64,000 nucleotides of DNA from Phanerochaete sordida (lineage: Eukaryota > Basidiomycota > Agaricomycetes > Polyporales > Phanerochaetaceae): the NCBI GenBank assembly GCA_019973155.2, contig BPQB01000094.1:58020-122019 (forward strand), read 5' to 3'. The first letter of the stretch is position 1. Each line of letters starts with the position of its first letter. Below, piece after piece: positions 33,567 to 44,733 of this stretch. Position numbers and translations under genes: made by a program. The notes beneath the pieces were generated by a model. The model searched no databases and was not told the origin of the DNA. It saw only the letters and a program-made list of their open reading frames with translations.

Positions 33567-34310
33567 GGTACGCAGTAAGTTGATGGAAGATTCTGGGAGT
33601 CAGAGCCATGTGGCGGCGGAAGGCAATGCAGAAATACGAACCAAAGTGTTCTGCGACCGTCTGTACCTTTATCCCCGCCTGATACCATCGTAGTCTGCAA
33701 CGACGGCTCAACAACGTCTCCGTTGACGCGGGTAGCCCCTTTGCCAGCGTGTCCACACACCTATTTGTTGACCTAGACTGAAGTTGCGCGACGGCAGATC
33801 AAGGGCGGGAAAAGGACACGGTGGTCAGCATGGGCGTTGTGGGCAGAGGGTGCCTCCACCAGAGGCTGGCATACCAGCCTCTACGGTTCCGGAAGTCGCA
33901 TCACAGTCTTTCCATCGGCCGTTCCGTCATGCATGCACGCACGAACCCCCAAATATTACCTCTCTGCGGCAGCATAAAGCCGGCATATTGGTATCAAGGC
34001 TTAGACGTTCACCCATGACAGCTTGATACTCATTTCAACGCGGTATACAGGCACTCAATGAGAGAACAGCCACTGTATATGTTTCATTTCTGCCAAACTG
34101 GCTACATAAAAAGAAACGAAGATATACAGATAGAAAAGCCTGAGAGGAAATTCGGTGTGTGTTGGTTTCACCTGCTGACAAGTGTCAAGCAGGCTACTCG
34201 TCCTGAAGACCACATAGAGGTCCACACCAGGGCAACCCAAGCGAGGGCTGACCGTACTTCAGGGTGGCGGCACATCGCACGAACACTCTCAGTACGTGGC
34301 CTCCAGAGAT
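33567..34310. other. Intergenic, nothing recognised
   Basis: About 740 bp upstream of the BTB-like gene. It probably includes that gene's promoter, but I see no clear core element and no other gene. Confidence 0.35.
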
Positions 34311-34738
34311 CGGTGAGACACAGAGTCCCACCGGGCTCCTACGAGCCTTGGCATCGCCCGCGAAACCGCCGAGGCGGCCCAGACCGGGTGAGCGGCCGCA
34401 TCTCCAGTGTGGCAGCGGGATGCACCTCGGAGGATGACTCCCGCTGGGACGAGCTGCGTTACGCTCGCCGTGCGAGTGGACGCGCGAAGGCCGCGCGCCC
34501 TGTGCCCAAGCAGGAGTGCCTGCTCTGGGACCTCGCTCGAGACTCGGTGTCACACCGAGCCTCCCGCATGCGGGTGAGCCCAACGGATAGCTGGGGCCAA
34601 CTCGCAAGGTCGCGTCCGAGCCGTGCTGGCCGTGACCAGCACGACCCGAACGCCACGTCTGGAGGTGGCGAATGAACGCCGTGCACCCCAACGCTGCTCT
34701 GCATCGAGTATGCGGGTAGCCTGCAAGCTACGAGCAGC
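34311..34738. other. Hairpin-dense GC-rich segment
   Basis: Twelve consecutive inverted repeats with short loops lie here: 34,311-34,333; 34,334-34,347; 34,366-34,377; 34,412-34,446; 34,462-34,478; 34,481-34,497; 34,505-34,529; 34,543-34,559; 34,563-34,574; 34,622-34,643; 34,651-34,670; 34,693-34,738. The strongest are CTCGGTGT-C-ACACCGAG (8 bp, one-base loop), CGTGCTGG/CCAGCACG, and AGCAGG/CCTGCT extended by CCCA/TGGG. The last one is a three-way shape: GCTGCTC...GAGCAGC encloses GCAT/ATGC and GTAGC/GCTAC hairpins. Long frames on both strands cross the region but resemble nothing. The pattern suggests a structured RNA or a hairpin-type repeat; function unknown. Confidence 0.55.
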
Positions 34739-36984
34739 AGGTAGTGCAGTGCCTCGTCGACAGGGAAGGGGATCCCAGGTAGTCGGCATGGGAGAGGGGA
34801 ACAGCGGGGACGGTGCGGCTGGACGAAGGCGGGCGGGTATTTATACACTGGAGGCTGGCGTCGGGGCGATCGCGGTCACGTGTGTATGTTTACCGCGAAT
34901 AAACGTTCTCACCTGACCTCTCCGTGAACGATACGGGCGACGGTCGCCTGGCGAGGTGTGCGAGGCGCGAAGAGTCGCCAACGAGCACATTCGTAGCGTC
35001 GACTGTATCGGAGCGCGCCCAGCGATGGCGCGCAGATCTGCGATGTCGGCTAAGATTAAATATAGCATGGAAAGAACTCTACTCGCACGGATTGTGCTGA
35101 CCTTCAGTGGAGCGGTTCGGGCTCGACGTTGGTACCATGCCGCGCATTGTGCGAGTGTGCGGTATAGGCCAGAGCGCCTCACGTGTAATGCCTGACTCCG
35201 CCTACCAGCTTCATGGCGACAACATTTGCGGCGACGTGTCTCCAACATCAGCTGGGTCCGGGCGATGGGGTTCGTGCCGGTCGCCGAGGCGATTGACCTC
35301 GCGGTGCGCACGCCTTCCAGCGCCGCGTATAATGCGATGGACCCCATGAGGCCGCGGACGACAAGTGCGCGGTCGAGGACAATGCGGCGTCCATCGCGGG
35401 CACCATCGTGGGCGACGAGACTGCGGCGCCGCTCGCCTCGCTCGCAAAAACATTCGCACGCGCTATCGGCGCAAGGCGCTGCTGTGCCCCTTCGTGCTGG
35501 CTTTTTCCTGCGCTCAGCTCGAACGACAGCTCTCCAAGCGGGGCTGCTGCCCTCAATCCAGCGGCACCTTGATGTGAGCCGCCGAGTTCTCCGGACAGGT
35601 CTTCGGAGCGCAGCTCGTCATTTTGGTGCAGACCATACTGGCCGCACACGCAGGAATCGTTCCGAACGTTACCCAGAAATCCATGCAAGCCGTCCATCAT
35701 GGAACTTCTCTTCGGGCTTCAGGTCAGAGATATCACTGACCGCACCGCCGCAGCACGCAGCTACTGTGGCTAGCACTCTCGGAGCGCTCGATGGTGACAC
35801 CTTTTGCGGCCGTTCCGACGATCTCTCTCGGTACGCTCACCGCGAGCATGCTCATGAGCACCGTCAACCGATTGCGGCTGCGTTCTCCTTCTATACGACG
35901 GGAATGAGTGCTAATCCTTAAACCGAGGGATGGAGACGCAGGGTCGCGCGCTCTCTCCTTTATTTTTGATGCCGTGACCGTCGTGTCAGCAGCTGAGTAC
36001 CACAATCCCCGGAAGCACGCTTGGCACAGGCTGCTACACGGGCGATTGCACGCACCGTGCATTCTACTACCAGCTTTCGAAGTTGCGGCTTACCTTCTTG
36101 GCTGCGTGTACGATAGAGGTTAGGATCTCGCTTCATACCACTAAGGGTCATTCACGTTATGCACGGCACTCCATGTATCGTATTCTGCTCCTGCACGTTT
36201 GATAGCATTTACTCTCAATATACGTACGGAGCAGCATTATTGGGACCTAATCAAAAGCCATCGGAGTTCTGGAGGGTTGCCGCGGTCTAAGGACCTTGCC
36301 CGGTCTACCTTCGGTCTACCGTCGCGACATGTTTGGCTATCAGTGAGCAGTGACTTGGATGTACCGCAGACGGCGCGATGGGATCGGAGCAGGACAGGAA
36401 AATCACGGTATTCTTGGTAAATGCAGGACTGGAGGTATCATGCGGTCCTGGCGGTATCTAGCTGTGTCTATCGATATTGTCGTGCGACGTTTGTTCCCGA
36501 GGTTGCTGTGTTTGACTTGGAGCGTGCGGGCGAATTTCCTGCCGGAGCGCAGCAAAGGCGTTTCGTTCCAAAATAGCCTCCTCCCCGGAGCGGAGCGAAG
36601 GGATTTCTTGTGCTATTATATGAATACTCGCTATCGTAATGGAATCGAACACGAAACACTTTGAACGCAGGGCTATGGCCAAGATGCGCTATGAATTGTA
36701 TGTAAGGCATGCAAGCTCATGCTCTGCATCCTCCCGAAATCGGCGATAATGCGAGGGCAATGCGCGTTCTGAAGGTCATGCGAGTGGTGAAGGACATACG
36801 AGTGGTGGACGGCGGGGTCAAGGCGAAGGAAGAGACAGAAATTTTGTCTAGAAACCGGTATTTTCCTCGGACGTATGCAGCTGCCAACGAAGAAATATAC
36901 ACTTGGTGACTGTACACATAGCCATGTCGGCAGAGCGACGCACCTGGCTCGGATCAGAGGTTATCTGCAACACCGCCGCGTCCT
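34739..36984. other. Unassigned sequence
   Basis: About 2.2 kb. Plus-strand frames between 35,214 and 35,900 switch phase several times (for example FGAQLVILVQTILAAHAGIVPN, then VTPFAAVPTISLGTLTASMLMSTVNRL) and look like a frameshifted membrane-protein relic, but I cannot identify it. Nothing else is supported. Confidence 0.35.
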
Positions 36985-38078
36985 TCAAGCCGCGTTATCG
37001 AACACTGGAACCTGTGTAAAATGTGTTCGTTGGTAAGCATACGCTTCCAAGCGTGCAAAGCCGACTAACCTGCTTTATGGCCGACTCAACCAGACCGATG
37101 ACTTGCTTTGTCACGCTCAGAATGAAGGCATAGACAGCGGCGGAGGCATGTGGGGTGCTGCAGGTGTAAATGGCATTGCATAAGGTGGATTGCATGACGC
37201 TTTGAAGGTCGGGGGTTGTGGCAGGGAGGGCTGTGATGCGCTCGCGAAGCTCTAGAAAAAGCTGGGTCAAGCTAGGCGGGGCTCGGGAATGGCGTCCCAA
37301 GACGCCCATATCGACGTCGACCCAGGCTCCATAGATCGCATGGTGGTCGCACAGGGCTCCCTCCAGCTCATCCGTCACGACCCGACCGCAAATGCGGACG
37401 GTGCCAGTGCCCTCGAGGACTATCACGGCGCGGCCAGCCTGGACGCACCGCTGCCGGTAGTTCTCGTATGCAAGCCGAGCTTGCTCGTGCCCCGGCTGCA
37501 TCAAGATGCAGGTGGGATCGTTCTGGAGGGTCTCGGGAGGGATGAGCCGGAGGAGAGCTCCAGAGATGGTGGCACCGAGCTCCCACTTGATAGAGTCCGC
37601 AAAGTCGAAGCACTCTGCCGGGTTCGACTCGGCAAAGGTGGTGAACTGGGTCCTCCCCACTATGTACATCCAGATGTTGAGGTTGTATGCGTCGCAGGCT
37701 CGGATGAAGTCGAAGAGAGCCTCGGGGGACAGGAAGATGGGCAGCGGGATGCATCGGAAGACGCAGAGTAGTCCGCTGACGGTCGTCAAGGAGTGTCGGA
37801 CGCGTCGGATAGGGATGTTGTCTTGGGAGCGCAGAGCCACTGTTTCGTCGTCCAGGGCTCCGGCGCTGTCCAGGAGCGGGCCGATCTCGGAGAGTAGGGT
37901 CTTGTGGAGGCAATCGTCGTCCAGCGCTTGGAGGTAGACGTCTCCGGGAGAGTCCTTGTCGAAGGGGTGTGCGGCGTATGGAAATGCAGGCCTGTGGGAT
38001 GGGAGTCAGTGTTGGAAACACGAGCAGAGATCAGGAAGGCGTTTACGCGTGAGCCACGATGTTCGCAGGAGGTTCCAT
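36985..38078 (-). CDS. BTB/POZ-like protein (326 aa)
   Basis: Exons (minus): 38078-38047, 37991-37070, 37011-36985; splice sites GC|GTAAAC...ACAG and CAG|GTTAGT...ACAG keep the frame. The protein has 326 residues and ends VPVFDNAA. The core reads SPGDVYLQALDDDCLHKTLLSEIGPLLDS, a compact BTB-like start, then LPIFLSPEALFDFIRACDAYNLNIWMYIVGRTQFTTFAESNPAECFDFADSIKW, clearly related to the 445-aa paralogue at 32,180-33,566. The leader is short and the segment between the BTB hairpin and the helix pair differs, so the BTB fold is divergent. The start ATG lies in a 32-nt first exon, supported by the in-frame splice to AFPYAAHPFDKDSPGD. Confidence 0.7.
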
Positions 38079-38890
38079 GGGTTCTGGTTTCTACTGCACG
38101 GGTCTGTTAGTCACTTTGCAAAATGGAATTTGACCATAGCATCTCGTACCTGCAGATTTTGGTTGAAATGTCCTCCCGATGCGCGGAGTCGGGACTGGAC
38201 GTCGAGGCCAAGCTGGAGGACGACTCGCGCTAAAGTCAAGCCATCTTATCCGGTGCGAATTTGGCAAGATATTTGTTTTTGGACGTCAACATCCATTGAT
38301 GGACATACATCCTACGAAACTCGGTTGTACGAGCCCTTTGAGCTTGTAATCGTGTAGCAGTTGTGCATTACCGTGACGGGTTCCATCGTCGGCTGCTGCG
38401 GTGGCCAAGTCGGCTCTCTCTAGCAAGACTGGAGTGGAGAGGCATACGCACCTCGTCGGATACCTCTGTGAGATTACCAACGTGGAGCATAGAGGGCGCA
38501 TCGGCCGCTGTTTGTCTCACGGTGAATCCCAAAGACAGAGTCGAAAGGACAGACGGATAGTATTTGTACACAGGAACTGGCCAAGGACATAGGAAAGAAT
38601 GACGGTCGCAAGAGTATAGAGAGGGTGGTCGCCGCTGCCCAAGAAAAGGTGCCCGTAGACACGTCCAAGAGGAATGTACAAGCGTTGGTCCAAGGCGAGG
38701 CGAGTGATACAAGATGGCAATGGGGAGAAAGGGAGAGCCTGAAGCTAGCTGCCGTCAGATCAGAGAGCACCCTTGCGGCATGCGAAGCGTGGTGCCAATC
38801 GCCGACGCTCAGCCCCTCTTCAGCTTCTGCCTGAGATCTATGGAGTCGAGTCAGCGTCGCAACAGGACTGCACGCATGGTGACGCACCAG
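38079..38890. other. Intergenic, nothing recognised
   Basis: About 810 bp between the BTB-like gene and the 3' end of the RNase III-like gene. Overlapping short frames show no conserved feature. Confidence 0.4.
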
Positions 38891-39670
38891 TTATATATCC
38901 CAAGTAGGGACGATGACCGGATCGCTTTTCACCCGCTTCCACCCGCTTTGCCCATGCGACGGACGACTTCCTCTTCTTCTCCACGGCCCACGATTGGAAC
39001 TCCAGGTTAGTCGGGCTGTGGACGTGGAGGTGAGCACATGTACAGGATCCGTAACGGCGGAGAAGTGCACGACGTACGCGCGAGCCCTGGCCTCCAGCGC
39101 AGCCCTGATGAGCGGCCGGTTGAACTCGCGAAACCAGGCCTCTGTTTCCTCCCACCCGTTCTCGAGGTAGGACAGGCAGGCGATCGTCTCAAAGGTGTCG
39201 GCAACGCCCTTGATTGACTTGCCCCTGATGAATTCCTTCAAATCGGGGTCGGAGGAGCTCATATGTTGAAGAAGACGGGCGTAGGTTTCGTTTGAGTGCA
39301 AGATGTGGCAAATCTCCTGCAAGATGTAGCGAATCAGCACTGCGCAGGGCGGGCAACACAAGTGCGAGCAGCCTCGGTCGCGGGCGAGGAGACGTACGTC
39401 CATCCGATGAAGGCCCGCAGCCTCAAACTCGTAGAATATCTGAAGGGCCTCGAGAAGGGCAAGGATAGCGTCGCCGAGGGCCTCGTTCCGATCGTTCTCC
39501 CGCCGCTGTAGATCGGTGTTGGTGAACAGCCTGCGCCAGAGTCTAGTAGGAAGCAGAGCCTTTAGCGTGTGAGAGGGAACCTTGCTTGGATGGGCGCTGA
39601 TGGTGCGGTTGAGAACGTCTTGCAGGAAGCGGCTGCGGGCCTTCTGGAGATCCTGTTCTTGCGTTGGCAT
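38891..39670 (-). CDS. RNase III-like domain protein (single exon, 259 aa)
   Basis: An uninterrupted frame from ATG 39,670 to the stop at 38,891. Residues about 60-75 (NDRNEALGDAILALLEAL) resemble the RNase III signature E-x-L-GDA-x-L. Later, KGVADTFETIACLSYLENGWEETEAWFREFNRPLI matches the second conserved segment (K-x-x-AD-x-FE...LE-x-G...W...PLI), including the Asp and Glu normally used for metal binding. A cysteine pair (CSHLCCPPC) lies between them. There is no double-stranded-RNA-binding domain. This copy keeps more of the catalytic pattern than the 249-aa protein at 20,253-21,169. The last 40 residues are basic and may be read-through of a missed intron. Possible roles in RNA silencing or organelle RNA processing are only guesses. 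Confidence 0.6.
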   Translation of the reverse strand: MPTQEQDLQKARSRFLQDVLNRTISAHPSKVPSHTLKALLPTRLWRRLFTNTDLQRRENDRNEALGDAILALLEALQIFYEFEAAGLHRMDVRLLARDRGCSHLCCPPCAVLIRYILQEICHILHSNETYARLLQHMSSSDPDLKEFIRGKSIKGVADTFETIACLSYLENGWEETEAWFREFNRPLIRAALEARARAYVVHFSAVTDPVHVLTSTSTARLTWSSNRGPWRRRGSRPSHGQSGWKRVKSDPVIVPTWDI

Positions 39671-42600
39671 GGTGGGACTGATTAGAGAGAGATATTAAAA
39701 GTGAGCAGAGTAAGGTATAGAAGCGAAGACTGAATCTCGGTGCTAGCTGGCCAGAGCTATCAGAGAGGGAGGTGGTGGTCGAAGGTTGAGGAGGCGCGAC
39801 ACGAACCGGCGCGAACAGGGCTCGGCGCTTGTGACGACGCGTTCGACGGACGCCCGCCGGTGCCCAGCACTCGCCATGAGTAGGACGTATATGCGCCCCA
39901 TGTCAACGCACGCAGGCAATACACAGCTGCTTTGGCTTCTACATGCACTCGCATTTGCCCATGAAAGCTCAGGGCATTGTGAATGGCAGTAAAATATGGC
40001 TCTACATTCTGCGACATGGGGAGTACACGCAGGGCTAGCAACGCCTATCCACACTAATCGCGCCGACTTGTCACCGCATAGACCTCTACCCGAGAGCGTG
40101 AGATTGTGGTGGTAGCTCCAAGCGTCGTCCCGGCTCGAGTACTGCACGCTCGAGCGAAGTCGGAGGGGTTTTGGATTCGGCGATCCAGTCGTCCGGTCTG
40201 CGTGCAGCGGCAAATCGGCTACTGTGAAGTCGCGTAGAGGGGACATAGAGCATCGATTGTGCGCCACACATGGTGAGCGGGCGAAAGAAGGGAGTTGTGC
40301 AGAACATGCTACGGAATGTTGCTCAGCTTCAAGGAGGGCGTGAGCGTAGTGATGACGAACCTGAGGCGGCTGTAGCACACGGCGTCTGACCTGTATGGGT
40401 CCCGGCCGGTAAGTAACGCCAGTCCTGCAAGAGGATATAAGATGTTCGTCAGAGGTTGTATAGGAACGCGGACTCGGGCGGGCGAATGACGAACGCGATC
40501 GTACCTGGCCTACCGCGAGCCCTTCTCAAGTAGATCGCAGCCAAAATGTCTGCAGTAGCGAGGCCACAAGGGCGCTGCATGTCGCTACTGATATCACGCG
40601 GTAGACTGAATTGTCAGTGCAGTGAACCAGGGACCCGATTCAAAGGTAAAGTCGGCGAGCAGGCGTGGACATCACACCCCGCGCGACACACGCAGAGAAC
40701 ACAGCGCTCCTGCTCGTTGAAGAGCTTGAAACGTGCATACAAATGCTCACCATGACGATTCGTTCGGGAGATGGAGTGGACTTCAGCCAGAGTCCAGCAT
40801 TCCCGCACGCCAGCGTCGGTCCGCCGCCTTCGAGCCATATAGTTGGCCCGAACTTAGCTGACCATTCTATGACAGGGTTTAGAGGCGTCGTCACCCCAGC
40901 ACGTAGCTGGCACCTACCTACACCTAGGCCAAGACATTCTCTGAGGGTATCCCTGCACCGCGCGAAGTTAACCGTCGGCCGAATACGCGCTGTCCGTGCG
41001 CTGGCTGGGGTCGCGCTGACTGGAGCGCTTTGCAGACCGATGGTCGCGGTGCCGCAATGGCAATGAGATGAAGTCATGAGCTGCTACTAAACCGCACTCA
41101 CAGCGTGCAAAGGCCGGATATCGCGTTCGATGTTGCGAGGACGGAAGCAAAATTCTGGAGAGGAGGGCGCCGGCGCAGCTACGGAAGCGCCCGGTTCTAG
41201 GTAGCGCTCGGATCGCTCCGCGCTACGACGCCATTTCGCTTGCGCTCGCCGCTCATGAGACTCTTCGTGCGCCATGCACTCCGTCGCCACACCGTGGCTT
41301 GAAACGTGGACGGGACGCTGCAACCCTCCGCCAGGGACCCTGGGGTGCTGGAGACGGCGGCGGCGACCTGCTTGATAGTAGTCTTCGCACGGTCTGGACG
41401 CAGCCCACGCCGCGGCCCTCCCGTTCGAGTAAGCTGCGCTCCCCTTCCCTTCACCGCTCTTTTTGGTCTCATTGCGCACGCTGGGGCGCCGTTGACCAGA
41501 TGTCCCTCATCACAGGTGGTACCGCACGCTTGCGTCTCAGCAAGGTGCGCGCGCAGCCAAGTGGAGCCCCGCCAGTCCGACATTTGGACGACCTGAGTGA
41601 TGGTCGCCTCGAGCTTCCTGCGTGAAGGCGTCCGTCTGGCCTGCGCATAACCGGCGGCGAGTGCATTCTCTACACTCTTACGCTGGCTCACGCAGTAGCT
41701 GCGAGGGCCTTTCCAGGAAGGACGGAGGGGCCGCGCACGGCGGCGGCAGGGCGATACAAAGAGCGCGCGCCCATGGCACCCCAAAAGCTGCCGGCGCGAC
41801 GATCCGACCTGCCAGGCTGCTTCCCGATTGGTTCTCACTCTGGGATCTGAAAGCGATGGCGAAGACGACGCGTCGGGCGCGTGAAGCTTTGGAAATTTGG
41901 CGCGCCCTGTCACCGCCAGGCGATCACATCCAGAGCGGTGCGCCGACCGTCGTACTCCTCGTGAGTTCTCGTTCGTGACATTATCGAACTATGCACCTCT
42001 ATGTAACGATCCCGGTAGTTTCATCCCTCCAAGTGTCTCAAACTACGACCAGAGGCGGCATGAGTGCCCTGTGCAGTGAGCCGGGCAAAAGCAGGAGAAT
42101 AACGACCAGGAAGCGAAAGATGCAATGCATCGCCTTGCACACCGCTCTCGCAGTCTACTGGATCCAGAGCCGTCGAGGCTGGAGTACCGTGCGTAGAACG
42201 TGGTTTTGCTTGTGTGCGACGACGCGAATACGTCGTTGCCTGGCTCACTAGAGCCAGGAGACCCTGTACAGTAGCATACTAGGTAGATTCCAGGCACATT
42301 TTCCATGTTCTCACATAAGCGGGTCTGCGCGGGATGCGCTACCGAACACTCGGGCTACCATGAGACTTGCAGAAGCGCGACGGCAGAGTGACCTCAAGAA
42401 ACGTACCTTGTTCGGCCCAGCGACGTAGAGAGGCTACGCTACAGCGAGAGCCTACGGTCCATCGAGCGACGGAAATATTATTAGTCGAGGGCAGAACGCC
42501 TGTGCAAGCCGCGCTTTGGACGTCGGACTAGCGAGGTTCCAGCCGCCGACTGGGGAGTACCGTCGCAATGTGGAATACTCGCGTACTGCCTGCGTGGGTC

Positions 42601-43077
42601 TGCGTCGCCATTTGTGGACAGCCTAGATGCCTGTGAGTGCTGTCCGCTTAGGTAACGTCTGTGCTCGTACGAACGCTCCCGGGAAGACTTCTGCCGGTAT
42701 CACACTCCGGGACGGCTCAGGGCAGTCGAGAGGAATACTGATGGAAGAGTCTCCTAACGAAGTGGTGAAGCTCTGTCAGCTAAATTTTCCGTTGACTGGC
42801 GTAGGTCGACGCACACCGGCCCAGCAAATATTATCTGGGCCGTAGTGGGTGTCAGTCGCCTGAGCCACTGATATTGCACAAATAAATACAAACATGAAGT
42901 CGTCCGTCCTCGTTCGACGCACCTCTCTTCAGCACCTTCATCCATCTCCTTCCAAGCCCAGCTACCCTCAAGGCCTAATCACTCGCTCTCCCAAGGTCAG
43001 TAATTTTCTCTCTTGCATCAGAGCGCCAGGCAAGTCTCACATCCCTGTCGTCAGACCAAGCGTCGCTCGCAGCCCCA
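39671..43077. other. Unassigned sequence
   Basis: About 3.4 kb. Between 41,087 and 41,913 several phases on both strands are open at once, typical of GC-rich sequence without coding constraint. No gene, RNA or repeat was recognised. The last few hundred bases probably hold the F-box gene promoter. Confidence 0.35.
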
Positions 43078-44733
43078 ATGCCGCTGTCCAGTGTCTTGTC
43101 CCCGACAGAGCGACTTGCTCTCGATGACCAGCACGACGCCCTGCTTCGTAGAGCGTTGGAGCTTCGCAAGGTCATGAACGCCGGGAACATCGCCGTCATC
43201 CTCCCAGAAGACGTCCTGCTTTCCATTTTCAAATTCTACGCCGCTGCGACGTGCCGTCCATGCAGCCATGGGTGGCTCGTCGCCTCCTGGATCTGTGCGC
43301 GCTGGCGTACAATCATACTACACTCTGCGACGCTTTGGACGCACATCATGCTCAACAACATGGTGGCTGTCGAATGCTACCTCCTACGCTCACAGGCAGC
43401 ACTTCTCCATGTCTCCGGTTCACTCATGCGTTTCTCTGGATACGGAGATGAGCATGCACTCCAGCAAGCCGAGTCGCTCGCCGTTTGGACCGCGGCCACC
43501 GAACACTCTGCGCGCATTCGAGAGCTCGAAATGACCATCGATTTCGGACTTGCCGAACAGCATATATTCAAGTCGGGCCTCCAGCATGCAACCTTCCCTC
43601 AGCTACGACGCCTTGTCATCGGGGCCATACAGATATACAAGCACGCTCCCGTCGATGGCGACAAGAAGTTGCCTGCCTTTCTCCGAGGCGGCGGCGAGAT
43701 GGGACACCTGGAGGAGGTGGCCACGACGGATATCCCACTGTCTCTGGTGACGACCCTATTCTCCACCAACCTCAGGAAGCTTCACATCGGCGTCAACGGC
43801 TGCACTCGACTGCCGGGGTCTATCTCATCCGACCGGTTCTGGAGCGAGCTTCAGCGTCTGTCCAATCTCGAGGAGCTCTCCATCGCGAACTTCCCCTCTC
43901 TCTCCCGTCCTGTCGATGCCGACGTTTCGCACACACCGATTTCGCTCCCCGTCCTGAAGAAGTTCGCAGTACACTGGGAAGACATCAGCGTGGACAGCGC
44001 GACGTACTTCCTGAACCACATTGCGCTTCCTGCGGGCTGCAGCCTGAATATCAGCCAAATTAACCCGAATACTACGATTTTGAACGCGCAGGCGTTCTAT
44101 GCTTCCCGAAAGGCGTTCTACATGGCCGTCTCGCGCTCCCTCGCCCCCCACGAGCCTAGCACGCCCCTGCTCACGCTCCATCTCGCACGGTTCGAGAAGT
44201 ACGAGCAGCGCCTCTCGTTTTGGACCGAAGATCCTACGCGTACAGGCCTCTCGCCCGATCATTCGACCATGCTACGCTTGGGCCTCCACCCCCACCTCGA
44301 AGTCATCCAACGCGACCGAAGTGCGTCGGAGATGCGCGAGCTCCTGCGCCTGCTGCCGCTGCACGCCGTCGAGTGCCTCGTGCTGGACGGCGAATCGGTA
44401 GAGTCCTGGAACTTCAACGTCAGCACACCCCGCGTGCGTGTGCTGGTCGTGTCGGTGAACGAACCTGGAACGGAATTGGACAATTTCGCAGCCCACCTAG
44501 AACGCTGGACGTGGCTTTCGGCCCTCGAGGAGCTGCGCCTCGTGGGCGAATACATGGCGAGCACATCCGCTACGTGGGCGGATCACCTTCGGCGGGGTCT
44601 GCAGAAGAGGTTTCGCACTTCTCCGGACCTGCCCCGGCTGAGGCTTATCGTGGACGATCCGGAACTCCTCTGTGAGATTTCCACGTGGGCAGAAGGAGCG
44701 GACGCGTTTGTGCAGAGCGTCGAGTGTGTCTAG
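43078..44733 (+). CDS. F-box domain protein (551 aa)
   Basis: A single-exon frame from ATG 43,078 to TAG 44,731-44,733. A heptad-like N-terminal helix (TERLALDDQHDALLRRALELRKVM) precedes an F-box: LPEDVLLSIFKFYA, then W at WLVASWICARWRTIILHSATLWTHI, the usual pattern of basidiomycete F-box-like proteins (LP-x-E/D-x-L-x-x-IF ... VC-x-x-W-x-x-x-a-x-x-x-P/A-x-LW). The remaining 430 residues show repeated leucine-rich segments (FPQLRRLVIGAI, TNLRKLHIGVNG, LSNLEELSIANFP, LPVLKKFAVHWE, LSALEELRLVGE), fitting a degenerate LRR substrate-binding part. F-box proteins link substrates to SCF ubiquitin ligases through Skp1; the substrate here is unknown. Confidence 0.9.
   Translation: MPLSSVLSPTERLALDDQHDALLRRALELRKVMNAGNIAVILPEDVLLSIFKFYAAATCRPCSHGWLVASWICARWRTIILHSATLWTHIMLNNMVAVECYLLRSQAALLHVSGSLMRFSGYGDEHALQQAESLAVWTAATEHSARIRELEMTIDFGLAEQHIFKSGLQHATFPQLRRLVIGAIQIYKHAPVDGDKKLPAFLRGGGEMGHLEEVATTDIPLSLVTTLFSTNLRKLHIGVNGCTRLPGSISSDRFWSELQRLSNLEELSIANFPSLSRPVDADVSHTPISLPVLKKFAVHWEDISVDSATYFLNHIALPAGCSLNISQINPNTTILNAQAFYASRKAFYMAVSRSLAPHEPSTPLLTLHLARFEKYEQRLSFWTEDPTRTGLSPDHSTMLRLGLHPHLEVIQRDRSASEMRELLRLLPLHAVECLVLDGESVESWNFNVSTPRVRVLVVSVNEPGTELDNFAAHLERWTWLSALEELRLVGEYMASTSATWADHLRRGLQKRFRTSPDLPRLRLIVDDPELLCEISTWAEGADAFVQSVECV

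Noticed and set aside
41087..41913. Overlapping open frames on both strands
   Set aside because: All are open in parallel with no conserved segment, so composition is the likely cause.
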